From: Zymoseptoria tritici IPO323
Lineage: Eukaryota > Ascomycota > Dothideomycetes > Mycosphaerellales > Mycosphaerellaceae
NCBI RefSeq assembly: GCF_000219625.1
Contig: NC_018218.1
Span: 4,402,001-4,466,000, forward strand
DNA length: 64,000 bases
Direction: 5' to 3'
Shown: in pieces, positions 43,919 to 55,494 of the stretch
Numbering within the stretch: the first letter of the stretch is position 1
Layout of the letters: each line of letters starts with the position of its first letter
Notes under the pieces: generated by a model
The model's input: only the letters and a program-made list of their open reading frames with translations
What the model was told of the DNA's origin: nothing
Databases searched by the model: none
Translations under genes and position numbers: made by a program

Positions 43919-44565
43919 ATGCTGTTCTTCAGCTTCTGTAAGCCTCTACATTTCATTCCCACAAATCCTCCGCTAACTCGACCCTCGCAGTCAAAACGCT
44001 GGTCCGTACCCTCTCCAAACCTCCTCACGAACCTCGCATGCGAACGACGACAGCACGGAACTGATACATGAACTGAACAGGTCAACCACGAAGTCACTGT
44101 CGAGCTGAAAAATGACATCTCCATTCGCGGCACCCTTAAGTCGGTCGATCAATTTTTGAACATCAAGTTGGACAACATTTCGGTGGTGGATGAGGTGAAG
44201 TTTCCGCATTTGGTCAGTCTCGCCGTGTTTCTTGAGAAAAAGAAGTGGAACAAAGCGAAAGAGGAAGGACATGAGTTGGCGCGAGAGGAATATTTTGGGA
44301 AAAGGGTATACAGAGTGCTGACTTGTGGGAATGATGCAGAGCTCGGTCAAGAATGTGTTTATTCGGGGAAGTGTGGTGAGATATGTGCACTTGCCTGCGG
44401 CAGCAGTGGATACACCTTTGTTGGAGGATGCGACGAGGAGAGGTACGTTTGTTCGAAGGCATCCCGTGCTTGGTTGGAAGGCCAAGGAGATGCAGGAAAG
44501 TGAGAGCTGATTGTTTGGTGGTTACAGAGGCATCACAGACTGCGGCGAAGGCAAAGGCGAGCTGA
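43919..44565 (+). CDS. LSM2: LSM2, U6 snRNA-associated Sm-like protein
   Basis: Five exons, 43919-43937, 43991-44001 (11 nt), 44081-44212, 44340-44442 and 44528-44565, give 100 aa. The protein reads MLFFSFFKTLVNHEVTVELK and then Sm1 (DISIRGTLKSVDQFLNIKL) and Sm2 (VKNVFIRGSVVRYVHLP), which is nearly the universal Lsm2 sequence. Lsm2 is part of both the nuclear Lsm2-8 ring on U6 snRNA and the cytosolic Lsm1-7 mRNA-decay ring. The gene is broken into unusually small exons for a 100-residue protein; the 11-nt second exon encodes the end of helix 1. The last intron is 85 nt and the third 127 nt, longer than the local norm. Confidence 0.95.
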
Positions 44566-45516
44566 GTGGGAGACGAGACATGAGAGACCGAAAAGGCTCA
44601 GCACGACACACACACGGGGTGGCCTGGGAGAGTCGAGAGTTCCGCAGCCCGAGCACCAAATGAGGCTGAGCAGCGGACGCTATTACGCCGGAGAGCGACA
44701 AGTATCTCACTCGTGCTGCTTCATGGACCTTGGGCGGCCAGATGCCAGACGGGAAGAGGAGCAGACACAAACACACGCGAAGGCACCGATGTCACAAGAT
44801 GAGACGTGGAGGATTGGTAGCGTTGGTCCGACCTCTGGTCAGAAAAATCAAAGTTCTGGTTTCCTTGATTCCCGTCCTCTCCGCGTGGTGTTGGCGAGAC
44901 GTGTCTCTCGCTGCCTCTCACGATGTCTGTCAGTCCTCGTGGGGCATGACGGATGAACGAGGCACAGGACTGATCGGCTGACACTGTGCTACCTTGATAT
45001 AACCTAGACAGACAAAGAGCCGCCGCTCGAGCCGATGGTACCTACATTTCGCCCGCGGATCACACGAGCTCCTGCAATCTGCGAAACCTTCTCACTGCAA
45101 GGCCATCAAACCCGACGGGCTGGATGTGTTTGCTGCAAGGTACGGCAAGCCCCGTCATGCACCTTGCCGTGCGGCGTGACACCAAAAATTGTCCGGCAAG
45201 CTCATATCTGCAGTATGAAACACACGACTAGGCCACTGAAATTTGCCCTTAGCTGCTCCTGCCTGGATTGAAGGTGACCTCGGTGGGAAAGGCACATGGG
45301 AAATGACCGATCGACGCGTCTGTGTAACGTGGGAAAGCTGTGCATGTGTCACGTTGATGAAAATCTTGGAGAAGGCACCCTCAGGTTGTTGAGTACTTAA
45401 AGGTAGGCACGCCCGCGATATTCTCCAGACTTCCACGTCGACACTCGCTTTCACACCTCCACAACCAACAACATCCAACATCACTCACACTCACTCCATC
45501 AACCGCGACCGCAACC
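44566..45516. other. Intergenic between LSM2 and the BYS1-like gene
   Basis: About 950 bp; no gene seen. The part just before 45517 is CA-rich (ACAACCAACAACATCCAACATCACTC-type), as in many fungal 5' leaders. Confidence 0.4.
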
Positions 45517-46099
45517 ATGCAGCCAACCTCAATGCTCCTCACCCTCCTCGGTCTCAGCACCTACACCTCGGCCTCCTCCCTCCAGATCAACAACTACTGC
45601 ACCGACAGTCTCTGGACGACCCTCACCTCTCCTTCTCAGCCCTTCGCGGAGCCATTCGAGATCCCCTCCGGCGTGGCCAACATCAGCGACATCTCCGGCA
45701 GTGGCAGTACGTACCTCCTGTCATCGTTCACCTCAACTTTGTCACATGTCTTGATCTGAGAGCTGACCGATTCAATTGCGCAGACTCCCTCGGCGTCACC
45801 TTCTCCAAAGACTACTACGCCGAAAACACTCCCAAGCTCGTGCTCGGCTTCACCTCCGTCAACGGTCGTCTCTGGTGGTCGCTCGGAGACATCAGTGGGG
45901 ATCCGTTCAAGGGCAAGGCGTTCAACGTGAGCAAAAGTTTGATGTCCTGTGATAGTGAGCGCATGCTAATGGGTCGCAGGTGACGACTCCAGATCACGAC
46001 GGAAAGGACGTGTGTGGCGATGCGGTGGGCGTGGATGGCGAGAACCACAACTGTGACGAGGGAGACTTCACCTTGACGTTCAACCCTTGCTTTGAGTAA
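45517..46099 (+). CDS. BYS1-type small secreted thaumatin-like antigen
   Basis: Exons 45517-45706, 45784-45926 and 45980-46099 give 150 aa. A signal peptide (MLLTLLGLSTYTSASS) is followed by LQINNYCTDSLWTT, then KLVLGFTSVNGRLWWSLGD and DVCGDAVGV...NCDEGDFTLTFNPC. This beta-rich pattern with conserved Cys is that of fungal BYS1-domain (antigenic thaumatin-like) proteins. These are secreted proteins of unknown biochemical role, often expressed on host or during dimorphic growth. The three exons join in phase; introns are 77 and 53 nt. Strong CA-rich leader. No catalytic residues are expected. Confidence 0.85.
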
Positions 46100-46340
46100 G
46101 AGGCGAACGAGGCAAGACAGAGACGAGTGACACACGAGAGCATGATGCAGAGAAGATACCATGAAGACGTCGGACAGGACTCGGGACAATCTGAGGTTGT
46201 CAATTCTGTAAGCGTTTACTGTTACCGAAGCATGGAGGCCGCTTCTACCTTAGCAGCCTAGTTCTACCGAAAAAGCATTTGCTTGCATTGACTGCAATGC
46301 ACCACCATCAAAAGCATGTCTTCATCTCCTCCCGACTCCC

Positions 46341-49300
46341 TCACTGCTTCTTATCCTGCGCATAGATGAAGTTCGCACCTATCACTCAATTGTCAGTTCA
46401 TCATCTTATTTCTCTGTCAATGGCGAGAAAGCTCACCAACAACACCCAGCCCATTCTCCTCCGCCCATTGCCTCACACCCACTCTCTCCCCTCCATAACC
46501 CCAATGCTTCCTGTCCGCAGGTCTGCTCAAACGCAATTTCTCCATGGTTCCATTGATTGGTGCCAGAGCAACGGCCACATACCGGTGCTTGCCTGTCGAG
46601 GCCGGCGGGCCTGGTGGTTTGTAGGGCATGATTTCTTGCATTTCGATCTCGACGTCTTGGTTGGAGGAGAGGGAGGATGAAAGCTTGGGAGTGCTGGGAA
46701 GGATCAAAGGAACATCTGTCACGATCCAATGGCACATCTCACTCCAATCTGGATCGTCACGGGAGCGGGCGTCGGGGTCGGTGAGGACGAGGGTCAGTTG
46801 AGGGTGGTCCCTTTCATGGTCGCCCCCTGCAACTGCAGATATGGAATTGAACACATCCGGCAAGTCACTCAGCAATTCGATTCGAGGTCGTCGTTGGACG
46901 TATTTTGGTTTCAAGGTATTCCCAAGTTGCGTGCGGTGCTTGTCGTTGGGCTTATCCTTGCGGTAGTGCTTCGGTGGCCATGTCAGGGTTACTGTCAAGA
47001 GAGGGTGGAAAGTGTCCAAGACTGTGGGTATGATTTCGGCTTTGATGAGTCTAGTTGAATCGTCAGTGGAGGCGTCGAGGTGATTGGGATGGGTGAACGT
47101 TTCATTACTCGGATACAGTCCATTGCCACAGCCGCTCGTTACTAACCTCCTTTGGTCGCTGTTGCAAGGGCTCGTTGTCGAATCGATTGGTAGTCATGTT
47201 GTCGCTTGTGAGGGCTGCAAGGGTGTTATAATTAACCGGCATAGTGCTATAGTCGCCGGCATGGTGCTATAGCTCGGTTAAGCGGTTGCAAGGCTCTTAA
47301 ACACTCGGCTAGATATCGGAAGGTCAGTGCGCAGAGCGATAGCATTTACCTTACCTTAGTGTGTAGTAGCTGTTGTATAGCTTAATAGCTTTATGTCGCT
47401 GTTTACTAGCGTATGTAATCTGTTATATAAAGGGCGAATTCGCTACTATTATAGTAGAGCTGTTAGTTTTAATAGCGCTTCTACGGAGATTACGGAGATT
47501 TAGCTCTACTACGCTATCGAGCTAAGGGCGACAGCGTAAGGGCAGCTAGCATATATATAGGGCGAAGAATTAGTGTAGACTAGTGTATCTATCCCTTCTA
47601 TTGTCCTCGTTGTTACTATGCCGTACGTTAATCTAAACCGCTCGTTTTTAAGCTCTAGCAGCTCCGACGCCTTCGCACCGGCCGTCTACCCCCTTCTACT
47701 ACCTCGTCGTGTTATTAGTTACCGTCTAGTGCTTACTAATAGCATAGTCGGTCGTCGTATACTACTATAGCTAGCTCCGGATATAGAGCTAGTAACTCCT
47801 TAGCGTTCGTTCTTCGAGCCGGTAGTAGACGACGACGACGAGCCGCGCGGCCGTAGAATCCTTCCGTACGCTATTCGCACTCGAATTAAGACCCTTAAGC
47901 GCGTTGCCGGCTAGACGTTACATCGCATTACTACCGCTCTTAGTAAGCTATACACTACTATTTAAACTATTGCCGCCGAGGTAGTAACACTAGCTCGTCG
48001 TAGACTATATAGACTACGTTAGTTTAGCACCCCTATAGCTAATAGGATTATCGAATACGTTACTAGCGGCGTAGAAGGACGTCGAGCGACCTACTAATAG
48101 ATTAAAGAGAGGCTTAAGCTAGTATGCTCTATTAACACTATTCGACGACGGCTTAATAAGCGTAGATACTAGAAGCGTATAGCTCGCCGAGCACCGTTCC
48201 TTAACGCTAATAGCCTCGACTTAAGACCTTAGTTTAGCTAGTAGTGCTTAGATTATCTCGATAATAGCCGCACCTTCTTGTTTAGTAATAGAGCCGCCTT
48301 TAGCAAGGGCGGTAGTAGCAAGCTGCTCGTTATTCGTCGTATTAATAAGGCGTTCGATCCGGACTACCTTAGGCTACGATATCGCCGCATTAAGAGCTAG
48401 TTCGTCTTCGGACTAATTAGCGGCACTAAGAAGTTAAGGATCGTTTTCTAGGAGCTAGTATAGGGCAATATTACCGCCGCCGGTATAGCCGAGCACGTGT
48501 TGCTAGAGCTGCATCGTTTCTAGCGTAAGATCGTAGACTCTAAGGCTAAAGAAGCTGTAGCTAGTATACGCAACGACTAGATCGTCGACGAGGGGGCCTT
48601 CTTATTCTTACCGAGACACTTACTAGCTCGTGCTACTACTCCTAGAACTCCTACACCTCGCGACGACGACATTAAGAATGCGCAAGTGCTAGCTACGCTA
48701 TTACTAATACTCTGCCTTAATAGCGCGGCTGTTTACAAAGCTGCTACGTTCCGTAGTTAGCTAGATATCCTTAGAATTCCTTATACTCTTAACGTGTAGC
48801 TAGCGAACTCCCTAGACCTTAATCTAATTAAGAACCTGTAGGCCTTGCTAAAATAGCGCCTTAATTATAACTATCTATTACCGTCGTCGAATGTAGTGCT
48901 TAGATAGCAGATTTAAGAGGTATAGGATGCGGTAACTACGGCTAAGGTTAGTCGAATAACGGGCTCGTTTAGATCGCGTTGCGAGAAGGTAATCGCTCGT
49001 AAGGGTCGCTATACGGGCTATTAATGCCGCTAATTCGAACGGGACCGGTTTCGTAATAGTAGTAATAGTAGCTATAGAGTTGTAAGTGTTCGAAGTTAAG
49101 CTAAATTCTTAGCCGTCTAGTCTTTCCTAAATTTGCTTTGTAATTATAGATAAGGTCAAATAACACGCTCTTATTAGCTCGCTTAATCTCGTACAGCCTC
49201 GTATTGCGGCCCGTGTTAGTAAATAATAGTTAAGGGCCCTTGCACGTAACAGGGGTGGAAGTAGAGAACGAGCGGCTGCAGGAGCCGACTGTATCAAGTC

Positions 49301-49387
49301 GGAGGAAGAGTGGAGCGGTTTTTGCTCATTAGTAGTCAAGGCCTGGGATATGGCTGCGAGGGCTGTGAGAGGGACAGCGAGCTTCAT
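46341..49387 (-). CDS. Secreted PEBP-family protein with a transposon in intron 1
   Basis: Exons 49387-49251, 47050-46437 and 46378-46341 give 262 aa. Exon 1 holds a signal peptide (MKLAVPLTALAAISQA) and SDLIQSAPAAARSLLPP. Exon 2 begins LIKAEIIPTVLDTFHP and carries the PEBP core: TLVLTDPDARSRDDPDW, CHWIV, MPYKPPGPPASTGKHRYV and DRKHWGYGGERVGVRQWA. Exon 3 encodes ANFIYAQDKKQ, the usual end. Relatives include phosphatidylethanolamine-binding proteins and yeast carboxypeptidase Y inhibitor. Intron 1 is 2,200 nt and contains a whole RIP-mutated Tc1/mariner-type element. Its donor (GTTACG) and acceptor (CAACTAG) remain and join in phase (CT plus A). Intron 2 is 58 nt. Whether the long intron is still spliced is unknown. 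A shorter protein starting inside exon 2 is an alternative. Confidence 0.78.
47213..49247 (+). mobile_element. Tc1/mariner-type DNA transposon remnant, RIP-mutated
   Basis: About 2.0 kb, TpA-rich, frame full of TAG stops. On the plus strand the decayed transposase still shows NSxDLNxIxNLxALLKxRLNY near 48800-48870, the conserved (D)DE-superfamily end (SPDLNPIENLW in active Tc1-type elements). Ends are approximate: TGCAAGGG (47216-47223) recurs inverted as CCCTTGCA (49237-49244), but the match does not extend well and no target duplication is clear. It lies inside intron 1 of the PEBP gene in antisense orientation. Confidence 0.75.
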
Positions 49388-49971
49388 TGCTGTCTCGGGT
49401 TCCGGATCTTGCTCGCCTCCGATGTATATCTTCCGTCGATGATGTGCACGAATGTTGTAGGAGAGATCATGTCCCCCTCTTTTGTGGAAGTGATGTGAAT
49501 GCACCTACCCCTCCCGTCGGATGTGCAGCCTGACGTTCTGCCTTCAATCTACCTTATACCTCACATCTTGAATAACCCCCAAGCGAGAATACCGTACCTT
49601 TGACCTCCTTCTCGACGCCGCACAGTGCAGTTCGGGGGGTGTCCGGTCCGCCGAGGGAGGCCTGCCAATCTAGATGGAAGTCACCAAGGTCCAACCTGGC
49701 GAGGTTCTCCGTCGGCCTCCGGAATCACCGAACAACGCACGTCCAGACCCTGCAACTGGAATACGAGGCAATGTTGAGGCTGTGATCCGAGGAAAGGCCA
49801 GTCCGAGAAGTCGTCCATGACGGTGAAAGGTCAGAGCACATGGTGCCAGGGTGCGGTGGGCATATAATCGCAGTCCTTCCGCTTTCCCATCGCGAGATCT
49901 CTGCTTTCACTTTCAAACAGAATCTCCTCATCAAAGTGTCACCTTCCGAACGACACCACAAGACCGCAATT

Positions 49972-50327
49972 ATGCACACCTCCCAGCTGTTGACCATCAT
50001 CTCTCTGGCTTCGAACGCTTTCGCAGCCGATGGCTACGGCGTTAGTCTTCTCCTCTCCAACCCACGTTCTCAGATGCAATCGGTGATTGATTGACAAGCC
50101 AAATGTAGATATGCCATCTTGACAATGGCCCACCCGGAGTCTGTAACTTCGGCGGAGGAGTTGTAATTCCATGCCACAGAGTGTGTCCTGACCGATTCAT
50201 TTCGTCACCTCCGACATGGCTGACTTTTCTATAGACCTATCCTTGCATCAAGCGCAACAACCGTCAATGCAAATCGGGCATCGACTACGACACCCATCTG
50301 CGCATTGCCTACTGCTCTTCCCTCTAA
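49972..50327 (+). CDS. Small secreted cysteine-rich protein
   Basis: Exons 49972-50040, 50109-50180 and 50235-50327 (introns 68 and 54 nt) give 77 aa. Signal peptide is about residues 1-18 (LLTIISLASNAFA). The mature part has exactly six Cys (in ICHL, GVCNF, IPCHR, YPCIK, RQCKS and AYCSS), enough for three disulfides, plus a Gly-rich GPPGVCNFGGGVV loop. All three exons are Cys-bearing and join in phase. I do not recognise a named family. Size, Cys content and location 0.7 kb from a RIP-mutated transposon are the usual features of effector or antimicrobial-like proteins in dothideomycetes, but function is unproven. A shorter single-exon frame ends at 50092 if unspliced. Confidence 0.7.
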
Positions 50328-50522
50328 CATCCTCCTCGCTGGCAATTCATGAAGGAAGGGAGGCTCTGCGTCCTTGAGTGCCAGGCGTGAAATACTCAAC
50401 TTGAGAGAATGCAGATTGTATGAACCGCCAGTTGGATCTGAATGAGAGTGTACGGCCATTATTAGTTTTTGAGGGGTATAATATATGAACAACGACAAAT
50501 GAACTCGACCTTCTCCCACCAC

Positions 50523-53207
50523 TCAGACATCCTTCCTCGCCCAACCCACCAAACATTTCCAGCCAGCTTGTCCTTTTCCACCCTCCTCCAATGCCTTGGA
50601 CACATCGTCCAACACCCTCTTCTCGCTGCGACCCATCTCGCTGTTCAGCTTGAGCATCCACTGCTCCCACATCCTTGCACCGACCAGACCCGTCATGGCA
50701 CGCACATCCTGGGTGCTACCAGTGAGCGGCGGCTGAAATTCTGTCACAGTCCCATCGGTCGCGATCGACAGCTCGACGGGAGCATGTCTGCCACCACCAT
50801 TCTTTCCAGCATCGTTCCACTTGGGCACAACGTCCGCGACAGGGAGGACCATCCACGCACGCTTGATTTCGCAGAAACCAGCACGCTTCAGGCGAGGCAG
50901 AAAACTCTTTCCCGAGCACGGCTCGTAGCCACGAGTCTTCAAGTTGAAGGCAAACTCCACTCCCAGCGCCTGACTAGCAGCATCGGCGTGCACGAGCTCC
51001 GCGTCGAGTAGATCGAACTCGAGGTATCCACCCGGTTTGAGCACGCGGAGACATTCACGAAGAGTGAGATCCCACTCATCAGCGGCGGCGCCCTTGGGCC
51101 AAACAGTCTTGAGATGCGTGTAAAGATTACGAGCGGAGACGACGTCGAAGTGGTTACCTTCGAATGGCAGCTCCCAAAGTTTCGGCGAGGCGACGACGAC
51201 ATGGTTCCCTGGGCCGTCAAGGGAAATCTCGGCAACATGCGCTTCGGCGTCGGAGGACACGGTCGTGTAGACCGTGGCATTGGGATGCTCGTAGGCGACA
51301 GTCCACGCCCAGCTACAGTGTGCTTGGCCGGCGACATCGAGGATGCGGACGTCTTTGCGGTTCTTGAAACTCTGCACGATTGGGCTGGTGAGAAGTTTGC
51401 CGCCGTGCACTTCCTTCTGCGCGGCGACGTGCCAAGACGAGGACTCCATTTGTTGAAGAGCTTGTCGTTCACGTTCGGCCTTGGCCATGATCTCAACTTT
51501 GTCGTCGTCCACGGCGGTAGGAAGGAATGATGAGACAGGTCGTTGTTGGGAGACGCGCTCAGCGTTTGTGATCTCGTATTTGCCTTGCAGCTGCTCGGCG
51601 TGCTGCTTTTGTAGGCTCACACGACGAACTTGCTCGGCTTCTGCACGAGCTTGTCGGTGCTGGAAGACATCCCGAGCACGTTGCGAGCGTTTAGCATGAC
51701 GCCAACCTTCCCAAAAGGTCCCGTCGTGGATGGGAGAGACGCGCTTGGCGACGGTGGAAGCAATCGACATGGCGACCGGCGATGCTGTCTCTTCGGTAGC
51801 GAAGCGGACAGACTTCTTGCTGGGAGAGATGTCGACCACCTGAGGCGTTGGCTGATCCGGAGTGCGTGGGACCGCGTCTTCGATGTCTTGGAAGCTGGCG
51901 GTGACCTCATCGTCCTCGCAAATAGCCTCCATGTAGGAGCTTTGAGCAGACAGCCAAGACTGTGTGCGATCGATGTTGACGGCCGCGGTCTGCTTCAGGG
52001 TATCGACATAGGTCTCATCGATCTCAGCGACCTCGATGACTTCTCTCGGTGAGAAGGCTATCTTGCGTGCCGTGACTGGATCTTGTGTGCTTGCCGGAGA
52101 GGCAAGAGCGACCACATGCTCGACCGGCTCATTCAGTTGCGCTGCCCATGGTGTCTCGTAGAAAGAAGCCGCCGTACTGGTCTGCAGTGCTGATGCAGAT
52201 CGGAACGGTACGCCGTAGAACTCGGTGGCGGTGCCAGTGTTGGGTGCTGCGTCCATGCCGGCCCACGTCTTGCGCGCCATTGTTGAGTCCAAAGACGCAA
52301 AGAAGCCGCCCGGAGATGGTACAGAGAGTGCGGACAACTCGTCATCGGCTTCATTTGGATCTCTCGGAGCGAGACTCTGGGTGTCGATTCTAAAGCGACC
52401 GGTAATTGGCGGCGACTCAAGGACCTCTCGCATTTCGACCACTGCGGTAGGAACCTCAACGACAGTATCCTGTTGTTCAGAATTCTCTTCGCCACTGATT
52501 TGTTGTAGTAGGTTGATCGCGGACCGGTTGAGCTGGAATGGAGCCTCCCACACATGGTCGCCATCAGCTGGTGCGGAGAGGTCCGGAGTCGAAGGGCAGC
52601 TCGACGCGGCGAGCTCTTCAGACGTAAGACTGCCATCGAGGGATGGTGTCGATGAGGTGCTCGGTACGCGGAGATTGCGTTGTTGAAGTTGGCCGAGGAC
52701 CGAAGGAGATAGATTAACCCGGATCGGTGGTGACAGTGCAGACGCTGACCTGAGCTTGTCTATTGTCGGCCACTGTCCAGGCGACGGGATGATGATCGAC
52801 GGGTAACGAGACTTCTGAGTCTTATTTCCCACCCTCTTCTTGACCGAGCTTGATAGCTTGATTGCAACTTCCTCCGACTCGCTCTCGGAGATGTCGTAGA
52901 GCTCATCGAAGCTGTGCGAGCTGCGTTTGCTCCACATCGAACTTTGGTCTGACTCCGAACCAGAGCTGCTCGGGTTGGGACTTCCCTCGATAATTTCGGA
53001 GAGTGCGGACGATGGTATGGCTCGTGGAGTCGGAAAGTCCTCGCTGAACGGAGAAGTGACGAGGTATTGTTCCTTGAGATCCTGAGGTCGAGCTCTTTGG
53101 AGGGAGATCTGAGGTTCGTCTTCGATTAGTGTATTACGGAAGCCTTGTGTGCTGCGGTCCTGCGCAGAAGGCTGGAACGCGATAGCGCGTAGAGTGGTAG
53201 GAGACAT
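50523..53207 (-). CDS. Large fungal SAM-dependent methyltransferase-domain protein
   Basis: Single exon, 894 aa from ATG 53207; an upstream in-frame ATG at 53351 is possible. The N-terminal 500 residues are Ser/Pro-rich and mostly disordered, with a conserved-looking SRYPSIIIPSPGQWPTIDKL block and PSLDGSLTSEELAAS. The class I methyltransferase domain is C-terminal: DVRILDVAGQAHCSWAWTVA (motif I), NHVVVASPKLWELPFEGNHF, VVSARNLYTHL, and RECLRVLKPGGYLEFDLLDA (motif post-II), then SFLPRLKRAGFCEIKRAW. Related proteins are common across filamentous ascomycetes but their substrates are unknown. It is divergent from the epimerase gene over about 1 kb. Confidence 0.8.
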   Translation of the reverse strand: MSPTTLRAIAFQPSAQDRSTQGFRNTLIEDEPQISLQRARPQDLKEQYLVTSPFSEDFPTPRAIPSSALSEIIEGSPNPSSSGSESDQSSMWSKRSSHSFDELYDISESESEEVAIKLSSSVKKRVGNKTQKSRYPSIIIPSPGQWPTIDKLRSASALSPPIRVNLSPSVLGQLQQRNLRVPSTSSTPSLDGSLTSEELAASSCPSTPDLSAPADGDHVWEAPFQLNRSAINLLQQISGEENSEQQDTVVEVPTAVVEMREVLESPPITGRFRIDTQSLAPRDPNEADDELSALSVPSPGGFFASLDSTMARKTWAGMDAAPNTGTATEFYGVPFRSASALQTSTAASFYETPWAAQLNEPVEHVVALASPASTQDPVTARKIAFSPREVIEVAEIDETYVDTLKQTAAVNIDRTQSWLSAQSSYMEAICEDDEVTASFQDIEDAVPRTPDQPTPQVVDISPSKKSVRFATEETASPVAMSIASTVAKRVSPIHDGTFWEGWRHAKRSQRARDVFQHRQARAEAEQVRRVSLQKQHAEQLQGKYEITNAERVSQQRPVSSFLPTAVDDDKVEIMAKAERERQALQQMESSSWHVAAQKEVHGGKLLTSPIVQSFKNRKDVRILDVAGQAHCSWAWTVAYEHPNATVYTTVSSDAEAHVAEISLDGPGNHVVVASPKLWELPFEGNHFDVVSARNLYTHLKTVWPKGAAADEWDLTLRECLRVLKPGGYLEFDLLDAELVHADAASQALGVEFAFNLKTRGYEPCSGKSFLPRLKRAGFCEIKRAWMVLPVADVVPKWNDAGKNGGGRHAPVELSIATDGTVTEFQPPLTGSTQDVRAMTGLVGARMWEQWMLKLNSEMGRSEKRVLDDVSKALEEGGKGQAGWKCLVGWARKDV

Positions 53208-54185
53208 GTCGTAGTCGTAGGTGCTTGAAGATCTCGTCCAAATGATTGTAGGCCGACCTGCGGTGAGAATGTACAGACTTCGGTCAACGAAGAAAGATCG
53301 CCACACGGAATGGAAATGCAAAGGAGAACGAGGAAATTGACAGACACCCAAAGGAACAGAAACGGTGCAGTAGAGCGTGAAGGAAGACTCCGCCTCTCTA
53401 TTGACGGCATCATGGCCTTATACAGACCTGTCACCAGCCTCTACCAACCAGTCGTTGGCGCCTGCCAGCGTTACTCAAAAACAACTTGGCGCTCAGCAAG
53501 GCGGTTACATGGGCAAATGTCTCCTCCCATGCGATCTCAACGTGGTCACTGCTGGCGCTAACTAGGAGCCGCGAGATGGATCGGCGGTCTGGTTGGATTC
53601 CTGCTGAAATGGTTCTCCACGGATGCGTATTTAGGTCGGCCTTGCGGTAGCACAGACGTTCGAGATCTTGATGGCTGAGGTGGGATCGAATTGGCTGGAT
53701 GAGAGGCATCGGTGCGGATTCGTTCAGTTTGTGGGCGCTTAAAACGACAGCCAATGAAGCGGCGGGCATGGGGTCTTGCAGCATCCTGGTCGGCGTTTCG
53801 CTGATATGAGCGGGGCGTCGCAAATCTATTGTATACATCGAGTGCAGGACGGCTTCTTGGAAGGGATGCAATGTTCCGGGTGCGAGATGAGGTGCGGCAG
53901 TGAACGTGAAATTGAAGAAGAAAAGGAGAGGTGGTTGTTCTTCGCTAAACCACGGCGTCTGACGCCGCTCGGATCCGACCCGTTAAGTTGCCGCTGCCAG
54001 AGTGACGTTGTAGGTTGGCAGCTTTTCCGAGTATAACATTCAATGTCGAGGACTTGAGATCCGGCAACCAAAGACTGCTTCTTCGCTGAACTTCCTCGCA
54101 CGGTAGTGGACTGCGCCATTACCTCTCCCGATTCTCGAGTTTCTACTCCAGACTTCGAACACTTCGACCACGACCTCCATCCATC
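53208..54185. promoter_or_regulatory. Divergent promoter region of the methyltransferase and epimerase genes
   Basis: About 980 bp between two starts. No gene or clear motif supported; frames on both strands are short and overlapping. Confidence 0.35.
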
Positions 54186-55045
54186 ATGGCACCGCCAGCG
54201 ATTATCGCGCCCTCCATCCTGAGCGCGGACTTTGGCGCCTTGGGCAAGGCATGCTCGGACACAATAGGACATGGCGCGGATTGGCTACATGTGGATATCA
54301 TGGACGGGCATTTTGTGCCAAACATGACCTTTGGTGCTCCTGTGGTGACAATGGTCCGGCCGCATGTGGACCGACCGAAGGAGGCCTTCGGAAAGGGAAC
54401 CTTCGATTGCCATATGATGATCGCTGAGGTATGCCGAAGTAAGAGTTTGGATTCTGGAACAACTGGCTGACCGCCATGGTAGCCCAAAAAGTGGGTGAAA
54501 GACTTCAAGAAGGCCGGCTGTGATCTATACTGCTTCCACTACGAGGCCGCGATATCGTCGACCGCAGCAGAAACGCCGGAGGGTCATAGCGATGAAAAGA
54601 CCAGTCCCAAGGAGTTGATCAGATACATCCACGATCAAGGACTGAGAGCTGGCATTGCGATCAAGCCCAAGACTCCTGTAGACGTGCTCTACGACATTCT
54701 AGACAACCCGAACAAGGACGAGGTGCCCGATGTAGGTCTTGTTCTTTATTTGCGTTTGGCTGAATCGGCATTGACAGCAGTTCTCAGATGGCCCTTATCA
54801 TGACTGTCGAACCTGGATTTGGCGGGCAGAAGTTCATGCCGGAGATGATGCCCAAGGTGGAGGCACTTCGAAAGCGGTATCCCGATCTGAACATTGAAGT
54901 TGATGGTGGTCTCAGTGAGAAGACTATCGATACTGCTGCTGATGCGGGTGCAAACGTGATTGTGGCTGGAAGTGCCGTCTTTGGCGCCAAAGACCCAGGC
55001 CAAGTCATCGAAGCGCTTCGTCAAGCTGTTGAAAAGCGGCGGTGA
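54186..55045 (+). CDS. RPE1: Ribulose-phosphate 3-epimerase
   Basis: Exons 54186-54428, 54483-54731 and 54788-55045 give 249 aa, the normal length. The TIM barrel reads [35 protein letters not shown] (metal-binding His and catalytic Asp), [37 protein letters not shown], and [32 protein letters not shown]. All active-site segments are complete. The enzyme interconverts ribulose-5-phosphate and xylulose-5-phosphate in the cytosolic pentose phosphate pathway. The two introns (54 and 56 nt) fall between barrel strands. The AEPKKWV and [13 protein letters not shown] junctions confirm splicing. Confidence 0.97.
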
Positions 55046-55494
55046 CTAGATCGTGGAAGGCTGTAAGGAACCAACGAGAAGACAGCATTGGGTCGCATAC
55101 GGTGGGTCGGACGACAGAGGGCATGACACGACAGTTCCATGGAACGTTCTACATAGACATAGAAGCGGTACATGTACTGCGTTGAGATCCTTCAGCCTGG
55201 CCTGCTTTGGGGTGTCAATAGCAAAAGAATGTAAAGGGACTTCGGTGCCGATTCCAACAAAGCTGTAACTCCGGGACCCTGCTGACCTGAGACGCTCGAG
55301 CTCGGAGCGGGAGATGTACACGCCTCGATCTGTAATTACCTCCACGTTTTGTCACTCACCACCGCAGTCAACGACCTCCCAAACGCAGTCATCCGATCTT
55401 TTGCACCGGCGCGACGATCGACTAAACAATCCTCGTCTGAATTATAAAATCAATGTCCAGCTTCACACAGCGCTCGGCATAGCAACAGCCCAAC
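55046..55494. promoter_or_regulatory. Spacer between RPE1 and the dipeptidyl aminopeptidase gene
   Basis: 449 bp on the same strand; 3' UTR of RPE1 and promoter of the peptidase gene. No motif recognised. Confidence 0.35.
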
